Part shown: piece after piece, positions 35,367 through 44,074 of the stretch
How positions within the stretch are numbered: the stretch's first letter is position 1
Layout of the letters: each line of letters opens with the position of its first letter
From: Denitratimonas tolerans
Lineage (GTDB): Bacteria > Pseudomonadota > Gammaproteobacteria > Xanthomonadales > Xanthomonadaceae
Reading direction: 5' to 3'
DNA length: 64,000 nucleotides
NCBI RefSeq assembly: GCF_037203605.1
Contig: NZ_JBBDHC010000001.1
Location: forward strand, 62,001-126,000
Translations under genes and position numbers: made by a program
Notes under the pieces: model-generated
The model's input: only the letters and a program-made list of their open reading frames with translations
Database searches by the model: none
Told to the model about the DNA's origin: nothing

Positions 35367-37556
35367 ATGACCCTGACACGCCTCACCCTGGCCAGCGCCA
35401 TCTGCCTCGCCCTCGGGCTGTCCGCCTGCTCGCCGGACGGAACGCCCTCCGCGCCCGCCGAATCGACATCCGCCGCTGCCGGCAGCACGGCCAGCGAAGC
35501 CGCGCAGGCGAACCCGTTCTTCAGCGCCAGCGCGCTGCCGCTGCAGACACCTGATTTCCGCCTGATCCGGGAAGAGCACTACCTTCCCGCGATCGAGGAA
35601 GGCATGAAGCGCCAGCTGATCGAGATCCGCGCCATCGCCGACAATCCCGAACCGGCGAGCGTCGCCAACACGCTGGAGGCGATGGAGCGTTCGGGCGATC
35701 TGCTGACGCGCGTGACCCAGGTGTTTTTCAACATCGTGGGCACCGACAGCAACGATGCCCTGCGCAAGATCCAGTCGGAAGTGGCCCCGAAGATGGCCGC
35801 GCACCAGGACGCCATCCTGCTCGATTCCGCCCTGTTCGCGCGGATAAAGAGCCTGCATGACGGCCGCGCGACGGCCGGATACGACCCGGAAACCCTGCGC
35901 CTGATCGAGGTGACCTACAAGCGCTTCGTGCAGGCCGGCGCGGAGCTGTCCGATGCCGACAAAGCCATCGTCAGGAAGCTCAACGAGGAGCAGGCCAGCC
36001 TCATGACGGGCTTTCAGCAGGCCCTGCTCAAGCAGACCGAGGCCAGCGTCATCGTGGTCGATGACGTGGCTCAGCTCGACGGCTTGGGCGCGGGTGCCAT
36101 CGCCGCCGCTGCGGAAGCGGCCAAGGCCGCGGGGCACGAAGGCAAGTGGCTGCTGCGCCTCACCAACACCACGCGCCAGCCGGTGCTGACCTCGCTCAAG
36201 GATCGCGCCCTGCGCCAGCGCGTCTGGGAGGCATCAGCCAACCGCGGCCTGACGGACGGCGACGGCGACACCCGCGCCGCCGTGCTGCGCCTGGCCAAGC
36301 TGCGCGCCGAGCGTGCGCAGCTGCTGGGCTACCCGAATCACGCGGCCTATACCCTCACCACGCAGATGGCCGGCACGCCGGAAGCGGCGATGGGCATGCT
36401 CGATGAATTGGCCCCGGCCGCCCTCGCCAACGCCAAGGGCGAAGCGGCGCAGATCCAGGCTGCGATCCGCGCCGACGGGCAGGATTTCGAACTGGCTCCG
36501 TGGGATTGGGAGTACTACGCGGAAAAGGTCCGCGCAAAGAACTACGACTTCGACCCCGAGGCGGTAAAACCCTATTTCGAGCTGAACCGGGTGCTTGAGG
36601 ACGGCCTGTTCTACGCCCTGAACCGGTTTTACGGCGTGAGCTTCCGCGAGCGCACCGACCTTCCGGTTTATCACCCCGACGTACGCGTGTTCGACGTGAT
36701 CGACGCCGATGACACCCGGATCGGCCTGTTCTACGCCGACTACTTCGCGCGCCCGAGCAAGCGCGGCGGTGCCTGGATGTCCGCCTTCCGCGGCCAGAGC
36801 CAGCTGCTCGACCAGAAGCCGGTCATCATCAACGTGATGAACATCCCCAAGCCGGTCGAAGGCCAGCCTGCGCTGATGAGCTTCGACGAGGTGACCACGA
36901 TGTTCCATGAAGTCGGCCACGGCGTACACGGGCTGTTCTCGCAGGTGCGCTATCCCTCGCTCGCCGGCACCGCAGTCTCGCGCGACTACGTCGAGTTCCC
37001 CTCGCAGTTCGAGGAAGACTGGAACAAGGATCCCGAGGTGCTTGCGCGCTACGCGCGCCACCACGAGACCGGCGAGGCGATCCCGCAGGATCTTCTGGAC
37101 AAGATGCTCAAGGCCAGCAGCTTCAACCAGGGCTTCGACACGCTGGAGTACGTGGCTGCCGCGCTGGTGGACCTGGAATGGCACACCCTGCCGGCCGACG
37201 CGCAGGTCGATGACGTGATCGCATTCGAGCAGGCCGCGCTGGAAAAGCACGGCATCAGCTACGCACCGGTGCCGCCGCGCTACCGCAGCCCGTTCTTCGC
37301 GCACGTGTTTGCCGGCGGCTATTCGTCGGGCTATTACGCCTACATGTGGGCCGAAGTGCTGGCCGCCGACGCCTTCGCCCACGTGCAGCAGCAGGGCGGG
37401 CTCAACAGCGAGGTCGGCACGCGCTTCCGCAAGGAAATCCTCTCGCGCGGCAACAGCCAGGATCCGATGGAGATGTACACCGCCTGGCGCGGACAGAAGC
37501 CCGATCCGGCGCATCTGCTGCATCGGCGCGGCCTGCGCGTGGACAGCACGGACTGA
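35367..37556 (+). CDS. dcp: M3-family metallopeptidase (Dcp-like), predicted lipoprotein
   Basis: A 729-residue zinc peptidase of family M3, probably a peptidyl-dipeptidase acting on oligopeptides. The metal motif HEVGHG (HExxH at 514-518) lies in SFDEVTTMFHEVGHGVHGLFS; downstream DYVEFPSQFEEDW supplies the third ligand region. Unlike cytoplasmic Dcp of E. coli, it begins with a lipoprotein signal (MTLTRLTLASAICLALGLSAC, lipobox LSAC) and a disordered Ala/Ser/Thr linker, so it should be anchored in the envelope. ATG 35367 is preceded by GAGAG. A terminator follows 30 bases after the stop. Confidence 0.92.
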   Translation: MTLTRLTLASAICLALGLSACSPDGTPSAPAESTSAAAGSTASEAAQANPFFSASALPLQTPDFRLIREEHYLPAIEEGMKRQLIEIRAIADNPEPASVANTLEAMERSGDLLTRVTQVFFNIVGTDSNDALRKIQSEVAPKMAAHQDAILLDSALFARIKSLHDGRATAGYDPETLRLIEVTYKRFVQAGAELSDADKAIVRKLNEEQASLMTGFQQALLKQTEASVIVVDDVAQLDGLGAGAIAAAAEAAKAAGHEGKWLLRLTNTTRQPVLTSLKDRALRQRVWEASANRGLTDGDGDTRAAVLRLAKLRAERAQLLGYPNHAAYTLTTQMAGTPEAAMGMLDELAPAALANAKGEAAQIQAAIRADGQDFELAPWDWEYYAEKVRAKNYDFDPEAVKPYFELNRVLEDGLFYALNRFYGVSFRERTDLPVYHPDVRVFDVIDADDTRIGLFYADYFARPSKRGGAWMSAFRGQSQLLDQKPVIINVMNIPKPVEGQPALMSFDEVTTMFHEVGHGVHGLFSQVRYPSLAGTAVSRDYVEFPSQFEEDWNKDPEVLARYARHHETGEAIPQDLLDKMLKASSFNQGFDTLEYVAAALVDLEWHTLPADAQVDDVIAFEQAALEKHGISYAPVPPRYRSPFFAHVFAGGYSSGYYAYMWAEVLAADAFAHVQQQGGLNSEVGTRFRKEILSRGNSQDPMEMYTAWRGQKPDPAHLLHRRGLRVDSTD

Positions 37557-37585
37557 TCCATCGATCACGTCCATGCTTCGAACGG

Positions 37586-37611
37586 GAGCGCGCCTCAGGG
37601 CGCGCTCTTTC
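37586..37611 (+). terminator. Terminator of the M3 peptidase gene
   Basis: A perfect 9-bp stem (GAGCGCGCC and GGCGCGCTC) with a TCAG loop is followed by TTTC, 30 bases after the stop codon. Confidence 0.75.
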
Positions 37612-37663
37612 GTGCTGCTACCCGCGCAGCGTGGCTCTGCCCGCCCGCACGCGCCCTGCGCGC

Positions 37664-37687
37664 CTCACGCGCTCACGCGCTCACGCG
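37664..37687. repeat. Three tandem CTCACGCG octamers at the end of the Hpt gene
   Basis: Three exact consecutive copies (37664-37671, 37672-37679, 37680-37687); the last covers the stop codon of the minus-strand Hpt gene. Slippage here could change the C terminus. Confidence 0.65.
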
Positions 37688-38019
37688 CTGGTGTCCGATG
37701 ATTCCAGAATCGCCGCCAGCAATTCGGCCATCGTTCCCGCCTGCCGCGCACACACCTGGTATGGCGGTGGTCGCGCTCCTTCGGCCACCGCCTTCCACGC
37801 CACCCAGTCCTGCTCCAGCGACCGCGCCAGCGCCGCGATGCGCTCGTGGCCATAGGTGCCGGCCGAACCTGCCAGGCGGTGCAGCAACAGCTGCATCTGC
37901 GCAACCTGCTCGAGTGACACATTTTCCGCACAAAGCGCCTCCCAGGCACGCCGCAGCGCATCGCGCTTGTGCGGCAGGGAACGGCGGTAGTCGCGATGGA
38001 TCTGGTCGAGGTCGGACAC
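37681..38019 (-). CDS. Stand-alone Hpt (histidine phosphotransfer) domain protein
   Basis: A 112-residue helical protein with the Hpt signature LLLHRLAGSAGTYGHE; His47 is the predicted phosphorylation site. Such proteins relay phosphoryl groups between hybrid kinases and response regulators; no partner gene is adjacent. The chosen start is GTG 38019 (VSDLDQIHRDYRRSL); upstream in-frame sequence is not Hpt-like. The ribosome binding site is weak, so the start is uncertain by some codons. It diverges from the DUF937 gene. Confidence 0.82.
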   Translation of the reverse strand: MSDLDQIHRDYRRSLPHKRDALRRAWEALCAENVSLEQVAQMQLLLHRLAGSAGTYGHERIAALARSLEQDWVAWKAVAEGARPPPYQVCARQAGTMAELLAAILESSDTSA

Positions 38020-38148
38020 GGCGCTGGACGGACACAAGGGGGATGAAAGCCTAGCGGCAAAAATGACCGGAAACGACGCCTTCCCGGCGCACGGTGTTAA
38101 CGTCACCCTGCGGCACGCCACGGGGCCGCGTTCCTTGAGGATACGGAC

Positions 38149-38787
38149 ATGGCAGATCTCGCAGACACCCTTCTTTCCTCGCTCGATGCACGCAGCGTGC
38201 AGTCGATGTCCAGACAGCTTGGCCTCGATCCGCAGCAGACCGCGGGTGCCATCCAGGCCGCCCTGCCGATGCTGCTCGGCCAGATGGCGAAGAACGCGTC
38301 GCAGCCGGATGGCGCAAACGCACTGCTTGGCGCGGTGCAGCGCGACCACACCGGCATCGACATCGACGGCCTGCTGGGCGGGCTGCTCGGCTCGCTCGGC
38401 GGCGGTCAGGCGCAGCCGGCACGGAACAGCGGCCTCGCCGGCGGCATGGCGATCCTCGGGCACGTCTTCGGCGGTGGCCAGGGCAGCGGCGCGGCACAGG
38501 TTCCCAAGGTGCAGGGACTCGACAGCGCCGGCTCGACCAGACTGCTGGCCATGCTCGCCCCGATGGTGATGGCTGCGCTGGGCAAAATGACCCAGGGCGG
38601 CCAGCTCAACGCCGGCGCGCTCAGCGGCCTCCTGGGCGGTGAAAGCCAGCGCATCGCGCAGGCTCCGCCCTCGGCGCTCGACAGCATGCTGGGTGCCGTG
38701 CTCGACAGCGATGGCGACGGCAAGATGGACATCGGCGGCGTGCTCAAGTCCGCCCAGACCCTGGGCGGACTGTTCGGCAAGCGCTGA
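38149..38787 (+). CDS. DUF937 (YidB-like) protein
   Basis: A 212-residue protein rich in Gly, Ala, Leu and Gln of the DUF937 family: LLSSLDARSVQSMSRQLGLD with TAGAIQAALPMLLGQMA, a Gly-rich centre (LLGGLLGSLGGGQ), and a C-terminal DSDGDGKMDIGGVL that looks like an EF-hand/dockerin-like Asp-rich loop. Its function is unknown. ATG 38149 follows TTGAGGA at good spacing. A stem-loop and tRNA-Thr on the other strand follow it. Confidence 0.85.
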   Translation: MADLADTLLSSLDARSVQSMSRQLGLDPQQTAGAIQAALPMLLGQMAKNASQPDGANALLGAVQRDHTGIDIDGLLGGLLGSLGGGQAQPARNSGLAGGMAILGHVFGGGQGSGAAQVPKVQGLDSAGSTRLLAMLAPMVMAALGKMTQGGQLNAGALSGLLGGESQRIAQAPPSALDSMLGAVLDSDGDGKMDIGGVLKSAQTLGGLFGKR

Positions 38788-38826
38788 ACGCTGCGGTCAT
38801 CCGCACCGATGCCGATGACCGGAACA

Positions 38827-38860
38827 ATGACGCCGCAGTCGTCGCCGACGGCGGCGTCAT
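38827..38860. terminator. Stem-loop between DUF937 and tRNA-Thr
   Basis: ATGACGCCGC and GCGGCGTCAT form a perfect 10-bp stem with a 14-base loop. It lies just past the DUF937 stop and beyond the 3' end of the opposing tRNA. There is no strong T-tract, so terminator function is tentative. Confidence 0.5.
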
Positions 38861-38871
38861 CGCTGCTGTGC

Positions 38872-38947
38872 TGGTGCCGCTTCACAGACTCGAACTGTGG
38901 ACCTACTGATTACAAATCAGTTGCTCTACCAACTGAGCTAAAGCGGC
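38872..38947 (-). tRNA. tRNA-Thr (anticodon TGT)
   Basis: A complete 76-base cloverleaf: acceptor stem GCCGCTT/AAGCGGC, D-stem GCTC/GAGC, anticodon stem ACTGA/TCAGT with loop TTTGTAA (anticodon TGT, reading ACA), T-stem CACAG/CTGTG with TTCGAGT, and an encoded CCA end. A -10-like TAGAAT sits on the minus strand at 39003-39008. Confidence 0.97.
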
Positions 38948-39049
38948 ATGGGTACGCGGGATGGCTGCGGCGCAGCTGGAGTCAGGCGGCAGCGGGGCGG
39001 CGATTCTACCCCAACCTCGCCGGAATCGTGGCACATCTGCGAGACGCCT

Positions 39050-39727
39050 TCATCGACAGGCCACGGTGGCGGCAGTGACGCCCGGGTAGCCGGCGACGCG
39101 CGACTGCCAGTCGAATTCCTTGTCGACCATGAGGTCGATCCAATAGTTCGGAATCTCGTCGGAACGCGTCTGCAGCTGCGCATCGAAGCCCAGTGCGCGC
39201 ACCTGCTCGTGGCGCTGGCGGGCGTTGTTCATCTCGCGGAACAGACCCAGCGAAATGGTGTTCTCGCGCTCGCCGGCGGCCACGACGTAATAGTCGCGCA
39301 AGCCTTTGGCCGAGAGCTCGCGCGCGGTCGCCAGCGCCGCGTCGCGTGAGCCTTGCGCGGGCAGGTAGACCCAGTAGCCACGGCTGGCCAGCGCGCGGGT
39401 TTCGCGAAACTGCAGGCGCTCGGCCGACGGGGTGAAGGCGTTCATCGCCCGCCGCAGGTCGGCCTGGGTCAGAAAGGGGCCGATCTCCAGGCACACCAGG
39501 CGATCCAGGCCCGGCGTAGGCTCGGGTGGGCCGTCGGGTTCGGCCAGCCTGAGGTCACCGGCAGGCGCGGGGTCCTCCTCCTCGCTCAACAGCACCAGCG
39601 TCGGCGCGTTCGACGCAGGTGCCTGCGGCTCGGCCTGAACCTGCAGCGGCACCGGCCGCAGCCAGAGCCACGCCGCAACGACGAGATTCATCACGAGCAG
39701 GATGGCGATCAGCGAACGCGTCAGCAT
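39050..39727 (-). CDS. SPOR-domain membrane protein
   Basis: A 225-residue protein with an N-terminal membrane anchor (LIAILLVMNLVVAAWLWL), an Ala/Pro/Glu-rich periplasmic linker and a C-terminal SPOR-like domain (GYWVYLPAQGSRDAALATA, YVVAAGERENTISLGLFRE). SPOR domains bind denuded glycan strands at division sites. ATG 39727 was chosen over GTG 39733 for better spacing from GGAA. It follows coaX by 30 bases in the same direction, likely as one operon with birA-coaX. Confidence 0.85.
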   Translation of the reverse strand: MLTRSLIAILLVMNLVVAAWLWLRPVPLQVQAEPQAPASNAPTLVLLSEEEDPAPAGDLRLAEPDGPPEPTPGLDRLVCLEIGPFLTQADLRRAMNAFTPSAERLQFRETRALASRGYWVYLPAQGSRDAALATARELSAKGLRDYYVVAAGERENTISLGLFREMNNARQRHEQVRALGFDAQLQTRSDEIPNYWIDLMVDKEFDWQSRVAGYPGVTAATVACR

Positions 39728-39757
39728 CGGCACCGGTTCCGGAAAGTCAGACGCATT

Positions 39758-40507
39758 CTAATCGCCCGGCAGCAGGGTAGCCTGCGCCCACAGGGCGAGT
39801 CCTTCGAGCACGAGATCGGGCAGGAACCGGTGTTCGTCCAGCCACGGGCGCAGCGGCTGCGCGCCGCCGCCGGACAGGACCCGCGCCACGCGCGCCCCGG
39901 CATGATCGGCGAGCCGTGCGGCGCTGCGCTCGATCAGCGCGATCGACGCCAGCAGGCAGCCGCTTTCGATTCCGCTGGCGGTGCCGGTGGCGAACGCGGC
40001 GATTTCGCCACGCGCGCGCGGCAGCGCGGGCGCGCGGGCGTACAGCGCCTCGCGCATGGCGTCCGGGGTCGGCGCGATCAGGCCGCCGAGGTGCCGCCCG
40101 TCGGCCAGCAGCGCGTCGATGGTGAGCGCGGAGCCCACGCTGGCAACGATGCACGGGCCCAAACCGCGCGCGCGGGCCGCCAGCAGGGCCAGCCAGCGAT
40201 CCACGCCCAGCTCGTCGACGCGCTCGTAGCCGACCGTCACTCCCAGCGCCTGCGCCGACACGCGAGCCCGCCGTGGCGACGGGCCGATGGATTCCAAACG
40301 CGCCGCTACCGCCGCGGTCACCTCCTCGCGCGCAACCGAGGCCAGCCAGGTTTCCCCGATCATCGCCGCCTCGCCCGCAAGCCAGCCCTGCAGATCGTCG
40401 AGAAATCCGGCCTGCGCGTGCGACCCGGCCCAGGTGGCGACCAGCTTCCGCCCATCGGCCAGGGCGCACTTGAGCCGGGTGTTTCCCAGATCCGCGAGCA
40501 GCCTCAT
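39758..40507 (-). CDS. coaX: Type III pantothenate kinase
   Basis: A 249-residue ASKHA-fold kinase that makes 4'-phosphopantothenate, the first step of CoA synthesis, without feedback inhibition by CoA. Motifs: DLGNTRLKCAL at the N terminus, GVDRWLALLAA, VASVGSALTIDAL and LGGLIAPTPDAMREALY, and a C-terminal SGGGAQPLRPW. ATG 40507 overlaps the birA stop by 4 bases; an in-frame ATG at 40549 lies within birA. Confidence 0.93.
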   Translation of the reverse strand: MRLLADLGNTRLKCALADGRKLVATWAGSHAQAGFLDDLQGWLAGEAAMIGETWLASVAREEVTAAVAARLESIGPSPRRARVSAQALGVTVGYERVDELGVDRWLALLAARARGLGPCIVASVGSALTIDALLADGRHLGGLIAPTPDAMREALYARAPALPRARGEIAAFATGTASGIESGCLLASIALIERSAARLADHAGARVARVLSGGGAQPLRPWLDEHRFLPDLVLEGLALWAQATLLPGD

Positions 40508-41364
40508 GCCGGCCGCACCGAGACATCCGCGCTGGTGAAGGCGCGACATTCGCCGGCGACATCCAGAAGCAGGCGGCCGTGTGCGTCGATGCCTCGCGCG
40601 ATGCCTTCCAGCGGCGTACCACCGGACTCCACGCGGACCCGGCGGCCGGCCAGCGCATCCAGCCCCGCCCAGGCGGCGAGCAGCGCCTCGACGCGCCCGG
40701 CGAGGACCTCGTCGAACGCGGCATTCCAGGCCAGGATCAAAGCCGCCGCCAGGGTTTCGCGCTCAATCCGACAGCCCGCAGCCGCAAGGTCGGTGCAGGG
40801 CTGCCCGATGGCGGCCCGTGCGCTCTGGTTCAGGCTCAGGTTGATGCCGATCCCGGCGACCACGCCCTCGGCGCAGCTTTCCACCAGGATGCCGCCGAGC
40901 TTTGCACCATCGTGCACCAGGTCGTTGGGCCACTTGAGGCCTATGCCGCAGGCACCGGCGCGATGCAGCGCTTCGGCCGCCGCCACGCCCAGCGCGAGGG
41001 TCAGGCTGGAGGGCCAGCGTGCTCCCGTCCGACTGCGTACGAAAAGAGACAAGGCCAGCGACTGGCCCGGCGGCGAATGCCATCCGCGCCCGCGCCGCCC
41101 GCGCCCGCCCTGCTGTCGATCACTCACCACGACGCTGCGGTCCGGCCAGCGCGCCGCCGCAGCAAGAAGCTCGGCCTGGGTCGAGCCCACCTCGCCACGC
41201 ACGTGCAGCCGCTCGCGCCAGCCTGCGGGCAGTGCCGCGCCGATGCGCTGCGCATCCAGCAGGGGAAAGGTCTGATCCACGCGTGCGTCCGCTCGAAACG
41301 CGCCATGGTAATCGCGGAAAGCGATCACAGGAACGCCAAACGAAAACGCGCTAGACTCGGACAT
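40504..41364 (-). CDS. birA: Biotin-protein ligase BirA lacking the N-terminal HTH domain
   Basis: The catalytic core is complete: GEVGSTQAELLAAA, the biotin loop GGRGRRGRGWHSPPG, LKWPNDLV, KLGGILVE and GIGINLSL, with the C-terminal SH3-like domain (GTPLEGIARGIDAHGRLLLD). It should biotinylate acetyl-CoA carboxylase BCCP. Only about 36 residues precede the linker LDAQRIGAALPAGW, so the DNA-binding domain of group II BirA proteins is absent. From ATG 41364 it is 286 residues; GTG 41280 (VDQTFPLL) would give 258 and leave room for the divergent promoter, so the start is uncertain. It is coupled to coaX by a 4-base overlap. Confidence 0.88.
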   Translation of the reverse strand: MSESSAFSFGVPVIAFRDYHGAFRADARVDQTFPLLDAQRIGAALPAGWRERLHVRGEVGSTQAELLAAAARWPDRSVVVSDRQQGGRGRRGRGWHSPPGQSLALSLFVRSRTGARWPSSLTLALGVAAAEALHRAGACGIGLKWPNDLVHDGAKLGGILVESCAEGVVAGIGINLSLNQSARAAIGQPCTDLAAAGCRIERETLAAALILAWNAAFDEVLAGRVEALLAAWAGLDALAGRRVRVESGGTPLEGIARGIDAHGRLLLDVAGECRAFTSADVSVRPA

Positions 41365-41433
41365 TCGCCCGGACGGTGTCACCAGGCACCTCCGGATGCT
41401 GTCGAACCGACGCAAACCCATCGGGCCATCGCC

Positions 41434-41712
41434 ATGATCTTCCGCCTGCTGCTGATCAGCTTCATCCTGAGCCTGGCCTTCGACGCGCATGCCGCGATCG
41501 ACACCATCCGCAGTTCCAGCGGCGACTCCGGCGGCCCCTGCCCGTCCGCGGCCGCTGACGCGCCGTCCGCGGCTCCCGGTGCCCCAGCCGATGCCGCCGC
41601 GCCCGCCGCAGCGCCGCTGCCGGATGCGGCACCTGCACCGCGCAGCAACAACGCGTCGCTGCCGCGTCCGGGGCTGCGCTGGCACTCGTTCCTGCCCGGC
41701 ATGATGAAGTAA
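41434..41712 (+). CDS. Small secreted Ala/Pro-rich protein
   Basis: A 92-residue protein with a signal peptide (IFRLLLISFILSLAFDAHA, cleavage near AHA-A) and a disordered mature part rich in Ala, Pro and Asp that ends RPGLRWHSFLPGMMK. It contains one cysteine and no known domain. Similar small proteins with an RWHSFLPG-type end occur beside birA in relatives, as far as I recall. A -10-like TAGACT at 41352-41357 lies about 80 bases upstream. The ribosome binding site is weak. Confidence 0.6.
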   Translation: MIFRLLLISFILSLAFDAHAAIDTIRSSSGDSGGPCPSAAADAPSAAPGAPADAAAPAAAPLPDAAPAPRSNNASLPRPGLRWHSFLPGMMK

Positions 41713-41923
41713 GCCGCGTCTTGCCCGGGAGACTGCGCGGCAGGGATTGGTCCCAGTGGGCTTTCGGCCGCGCTGAACGGCACACAACCCGCGCGGCCAG
41801 TGCGGCGAACCACGCCCACTGCGCGCAGTCCAAGTTCCTGCCGGCGCGAATCGGCCGGATGCGGAACTCCCCATCACTCCGCCGCATCCGGCCGTTCATT
41901 CCGGCTCTCTCCAGGGCTTTGCG

Positions 41924-42673
41924 ATGAAATGGCTGACCCGCTGGCTGGGCAGCCCGCCTCCGGCTCCGATCGATCCCGCGCTCTGGCAGGCACTGCTGAC
42001 GCGGTTCGACGGAGCCGAGGTGCCTTCTTCCGCGCGCATGCTGCGGTGGCGCGATCTGACAGCGCGCTTTCTGGCCGACAAGGCGATCACGCCCGCGGCC
42101 GACTGCGCGCTGTCCGAGTCCGATCGCGTACTGATCGCGATGCTGTGCTGCGAGCCTGTCCTCGATCTGGGCTACGGCTGGCTGCGCGGCTGGCACCAGG
42201 TCATCGTGTATCCGGGCGGATTCGGCGTTCGCCGCCAGCATGTGGATGAAGACAGCGGCGTGCTGCACGAATGGGACGACGAGCTGGCCGGCGAGTGCTG
42301 GGAGCAGGGGCCGGTGATCCTGTCGCTGGAAGACGCGATCCAGGCCGTCGATGCGCCCGAATCCGGGTATCACGTCGTGGTGCACGAGATCGCCCACAAG
42401 CTCGACCTGCTGGACGGCAGTCTCGATGGCACGCCCCCGCTCGACGATGCCGCCTGGCGTCGCCGCTGGATCGCCGACTTCCAGCGCGCGTTCGACGCGC
42501 TGCGGCGCGAGGTGGACGCCGGGCGCGAAACCCTGATCGACCCCTATGCCTGCGAGGCACCGGACGAGTTCTTCGCGGTCGCCTCCGAATACCACTTCAC
42601 CGATCCCGACCTGCTCGCCCACGCGATGCCGGAGGTTGCCGCGCACCTGGCGCGGTTCTACCACCCGAGCTGA
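41924..42673 (+). CDS. mtfA: MtfA-type M90 zinc metallopeptidase
   Basis: A 249-residue protein matching MtfA, a cytoplasmic peptidase that in E. coli binds the glucose repressor Mlc and thereby affects ptsG. The zinc motif HEIAH (154-158) followed by KLD and the third-ligand region EFFAVASEYHFTDP are present, as are IVYPGGF and WEQGPVILSLEDA. Whether an Mlc partner exists in this organism is not visible here. It is convergent with phoQ, with 15 bases between. Confidence 0.92.
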   Translation: MKWLTRWLGSPPPAPIDPALWQALLTRFDGAEVPSSARMLRWRDLTARFLADKAITPAADCALSESDRVLIAMLCCEPVLDLGYGWLRGWHQVIVYPGGFGVRRQHVDEDSGVLHEWDDELAGECWEQGPVILSLEDAIQAVDAPESGYHVVVHEIAHKLDLLDGSLDGTPPLDDAAWRRRWIADFQRAFDALRREVDAGRETLIDPYACEAPDEFFAVASEYHFTDPDLLAHAMPEVAAHLARFYHPS

Positions 42674-42688
42674 GTACGGCCCCGCGCC

Positions 42689-44062
42689 TCACACCACCGG
42701 CGCGAAGCGCACCACGAAGCAGGCCCCGCCGAGCTCGTTGGAACGCTCGACCGTCAGCTCGCCGCGATAGGCTCTGACCAGATCCTGCACGATCGCAAGG
42801 CCGATGCCGTGGCCGTGCACGCGCTCGTCGCCGCGCACCCCGCGCTGCAGCAGATGCTCGACGTCCTCGGGCGCGATGCCGGGGCCATCGTCTTCCACCG
42901 TGATCAGTATCGCGGCGCGGCGCTGCGGCGCGATCGTCAGGGTCCGCACCGTCAGCAGCACCCGGTGCCTGGCCCACTTGAAGGCGTTTTCCAGCAGGTT
43001 CCCGAGCAGCTCCATCAGATCGCCACGCTCGCCGTAGAAGCTGGCGTTTTCATCGACCTCGAATTCACACAGGATGTTTTTTGCGGCGTAGACCTTTTCC
43101 AGGCTCTGGACGATTTCTTCGGCGCAGGGCCGGATCTGCAGCGGCGCGGCGAAGGTCTGGTGGCCGGTGGCGGCGGCACGGGAGAGCTGGTAGGCCACGA
43201 TCTGGTTCATGCGCGCGATCTGCTCTTCCACCACGCCCCGGATGTCGTCCTGGGATCGCCCGGAATCCAGCTCGTTGCGCACCACCGCCAGCGGCGTCTT
43301 GAGGCTGTGCGCCAGGTCTCCCAGGATGTTGCGGTTGCGGGCGATCTGCTCGCGCCCCACGTCGATCAGGGCATTGAGGCTGTCGGTGAGCAGGCTCACC
43401 TCCTGCGGGTAGGTGCCGCTGAGGCGCTCGGCCTCGCCGGCGGTCACCTTCTCCATCTCGCCCACCACGCGCCGCAGCGGTGCCAGGCTCCAGCGCAGCA
43501 CCAGCGTCTGCAGGGCAAGCATCAGCGCGCCGGCCGCGCCGAGGTAGGCCCACAGCGCGCGCCGGAAGGCCGAAACCTGCCGATCCATCGAGGCGGTGGT
43601 CTCGGCGACATGGACGGTGACGTTCACGGCCTTGATGTCGCTGACCTCCCAGGCCATGCCCATGCTTTGGCGATACATGGTGCCGGCCGAGGTCACGATC
43701 GGACCCTCGTAGCGATCCTCACCGGGCTTGAGCGCCTCGTCGAACGGCAGCTCGCGCCCCAGCGCCGATTCGGATTCCCAGCGGAAATCGTCGGCCAGGA
43801 TCGCGGCATACAGGCCACTGCCGACGCTGGCCAGGCGCGCATCGGGCGGATTCTCGGGCGGAATGATGTCGCCGTTGCGCAAAAGCTCGGTGCCGCGCAT
43901 GTAGGCCCAGGCGTAGTTCTGCAGGCGCTGGCGCATGGTGTTGCCGGCCACCTCCACGAAGGCCTGATCCAGCGCATAGCCGGTCAAGCCGAGGAAGGCG
44001 ACCAGTCCGAGGCTGGCGGCCAGCAGCTGGCGCGCCTGGAGGGAGAGCGTCCGGCCGGCCAT
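42689..44062 (-). CDS. phoQ: Sensor histidine kinase PhoQ
   Basis: A 457-residue membrane kinase: membrane helix at about 10-32, periplasmic sensor domain (about 35-165) with acidic patches such as ESESALGRELPFDEALKPGED, second helix (about 170-190), HAMP linker, phospho-acceptor GDLAHSLKTPLAV with His252, and ATPase domain with N box NLLENAFKWA and G boxes EDDGPGIAPEDVEHLL and HGHGIGLAIV. It should phosphorylate PhoP in response to low Mg2+ or envelope stress, by family knowledge. It begins 12 bases after phoP ends. Confidence 0.92.
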   Translation of the reverse strand: MAGRTLSLQARQLLAASLGLVAFLGLTGYALDQAFVEVAGNTMRQRLQNYAWAYMRGTELLRNGDIIPPENPPDARLASVGSGLYAAILADDFRWESESALGRELPFDEALKPGEDRYEGPIVTSAGTMYRQSMGMAWEVSDIKAVNVTVHVAETTASMDRQVSAFRRALWAYLGAAGALMLALQTLVLRWSLAPLRRVVGEMEKVTAGEAERLSGTYPQEVSLLTDSLNALIDVGREQIARNRNILGDLAHSLKTPLAVVRNELDSGRSQDDIRGVVEEQIARMNQIVAYQLSRAAATGHQTFAAPLQIRPCAEEIVQSLEKVYAAKNILCEFEVDENASFYGERGDLMELLGNLLENAFKWARHRVLLTVRTLTIAPQRRAAILITVEDDGPGIAPEDVEHLLQRGVRGDERVHGHGIGLAIVQDLVRAYRGELTVERSNELGGACFVVRFAPVV

Positions 44063-44074
44063 GGCCGCCGCTGC

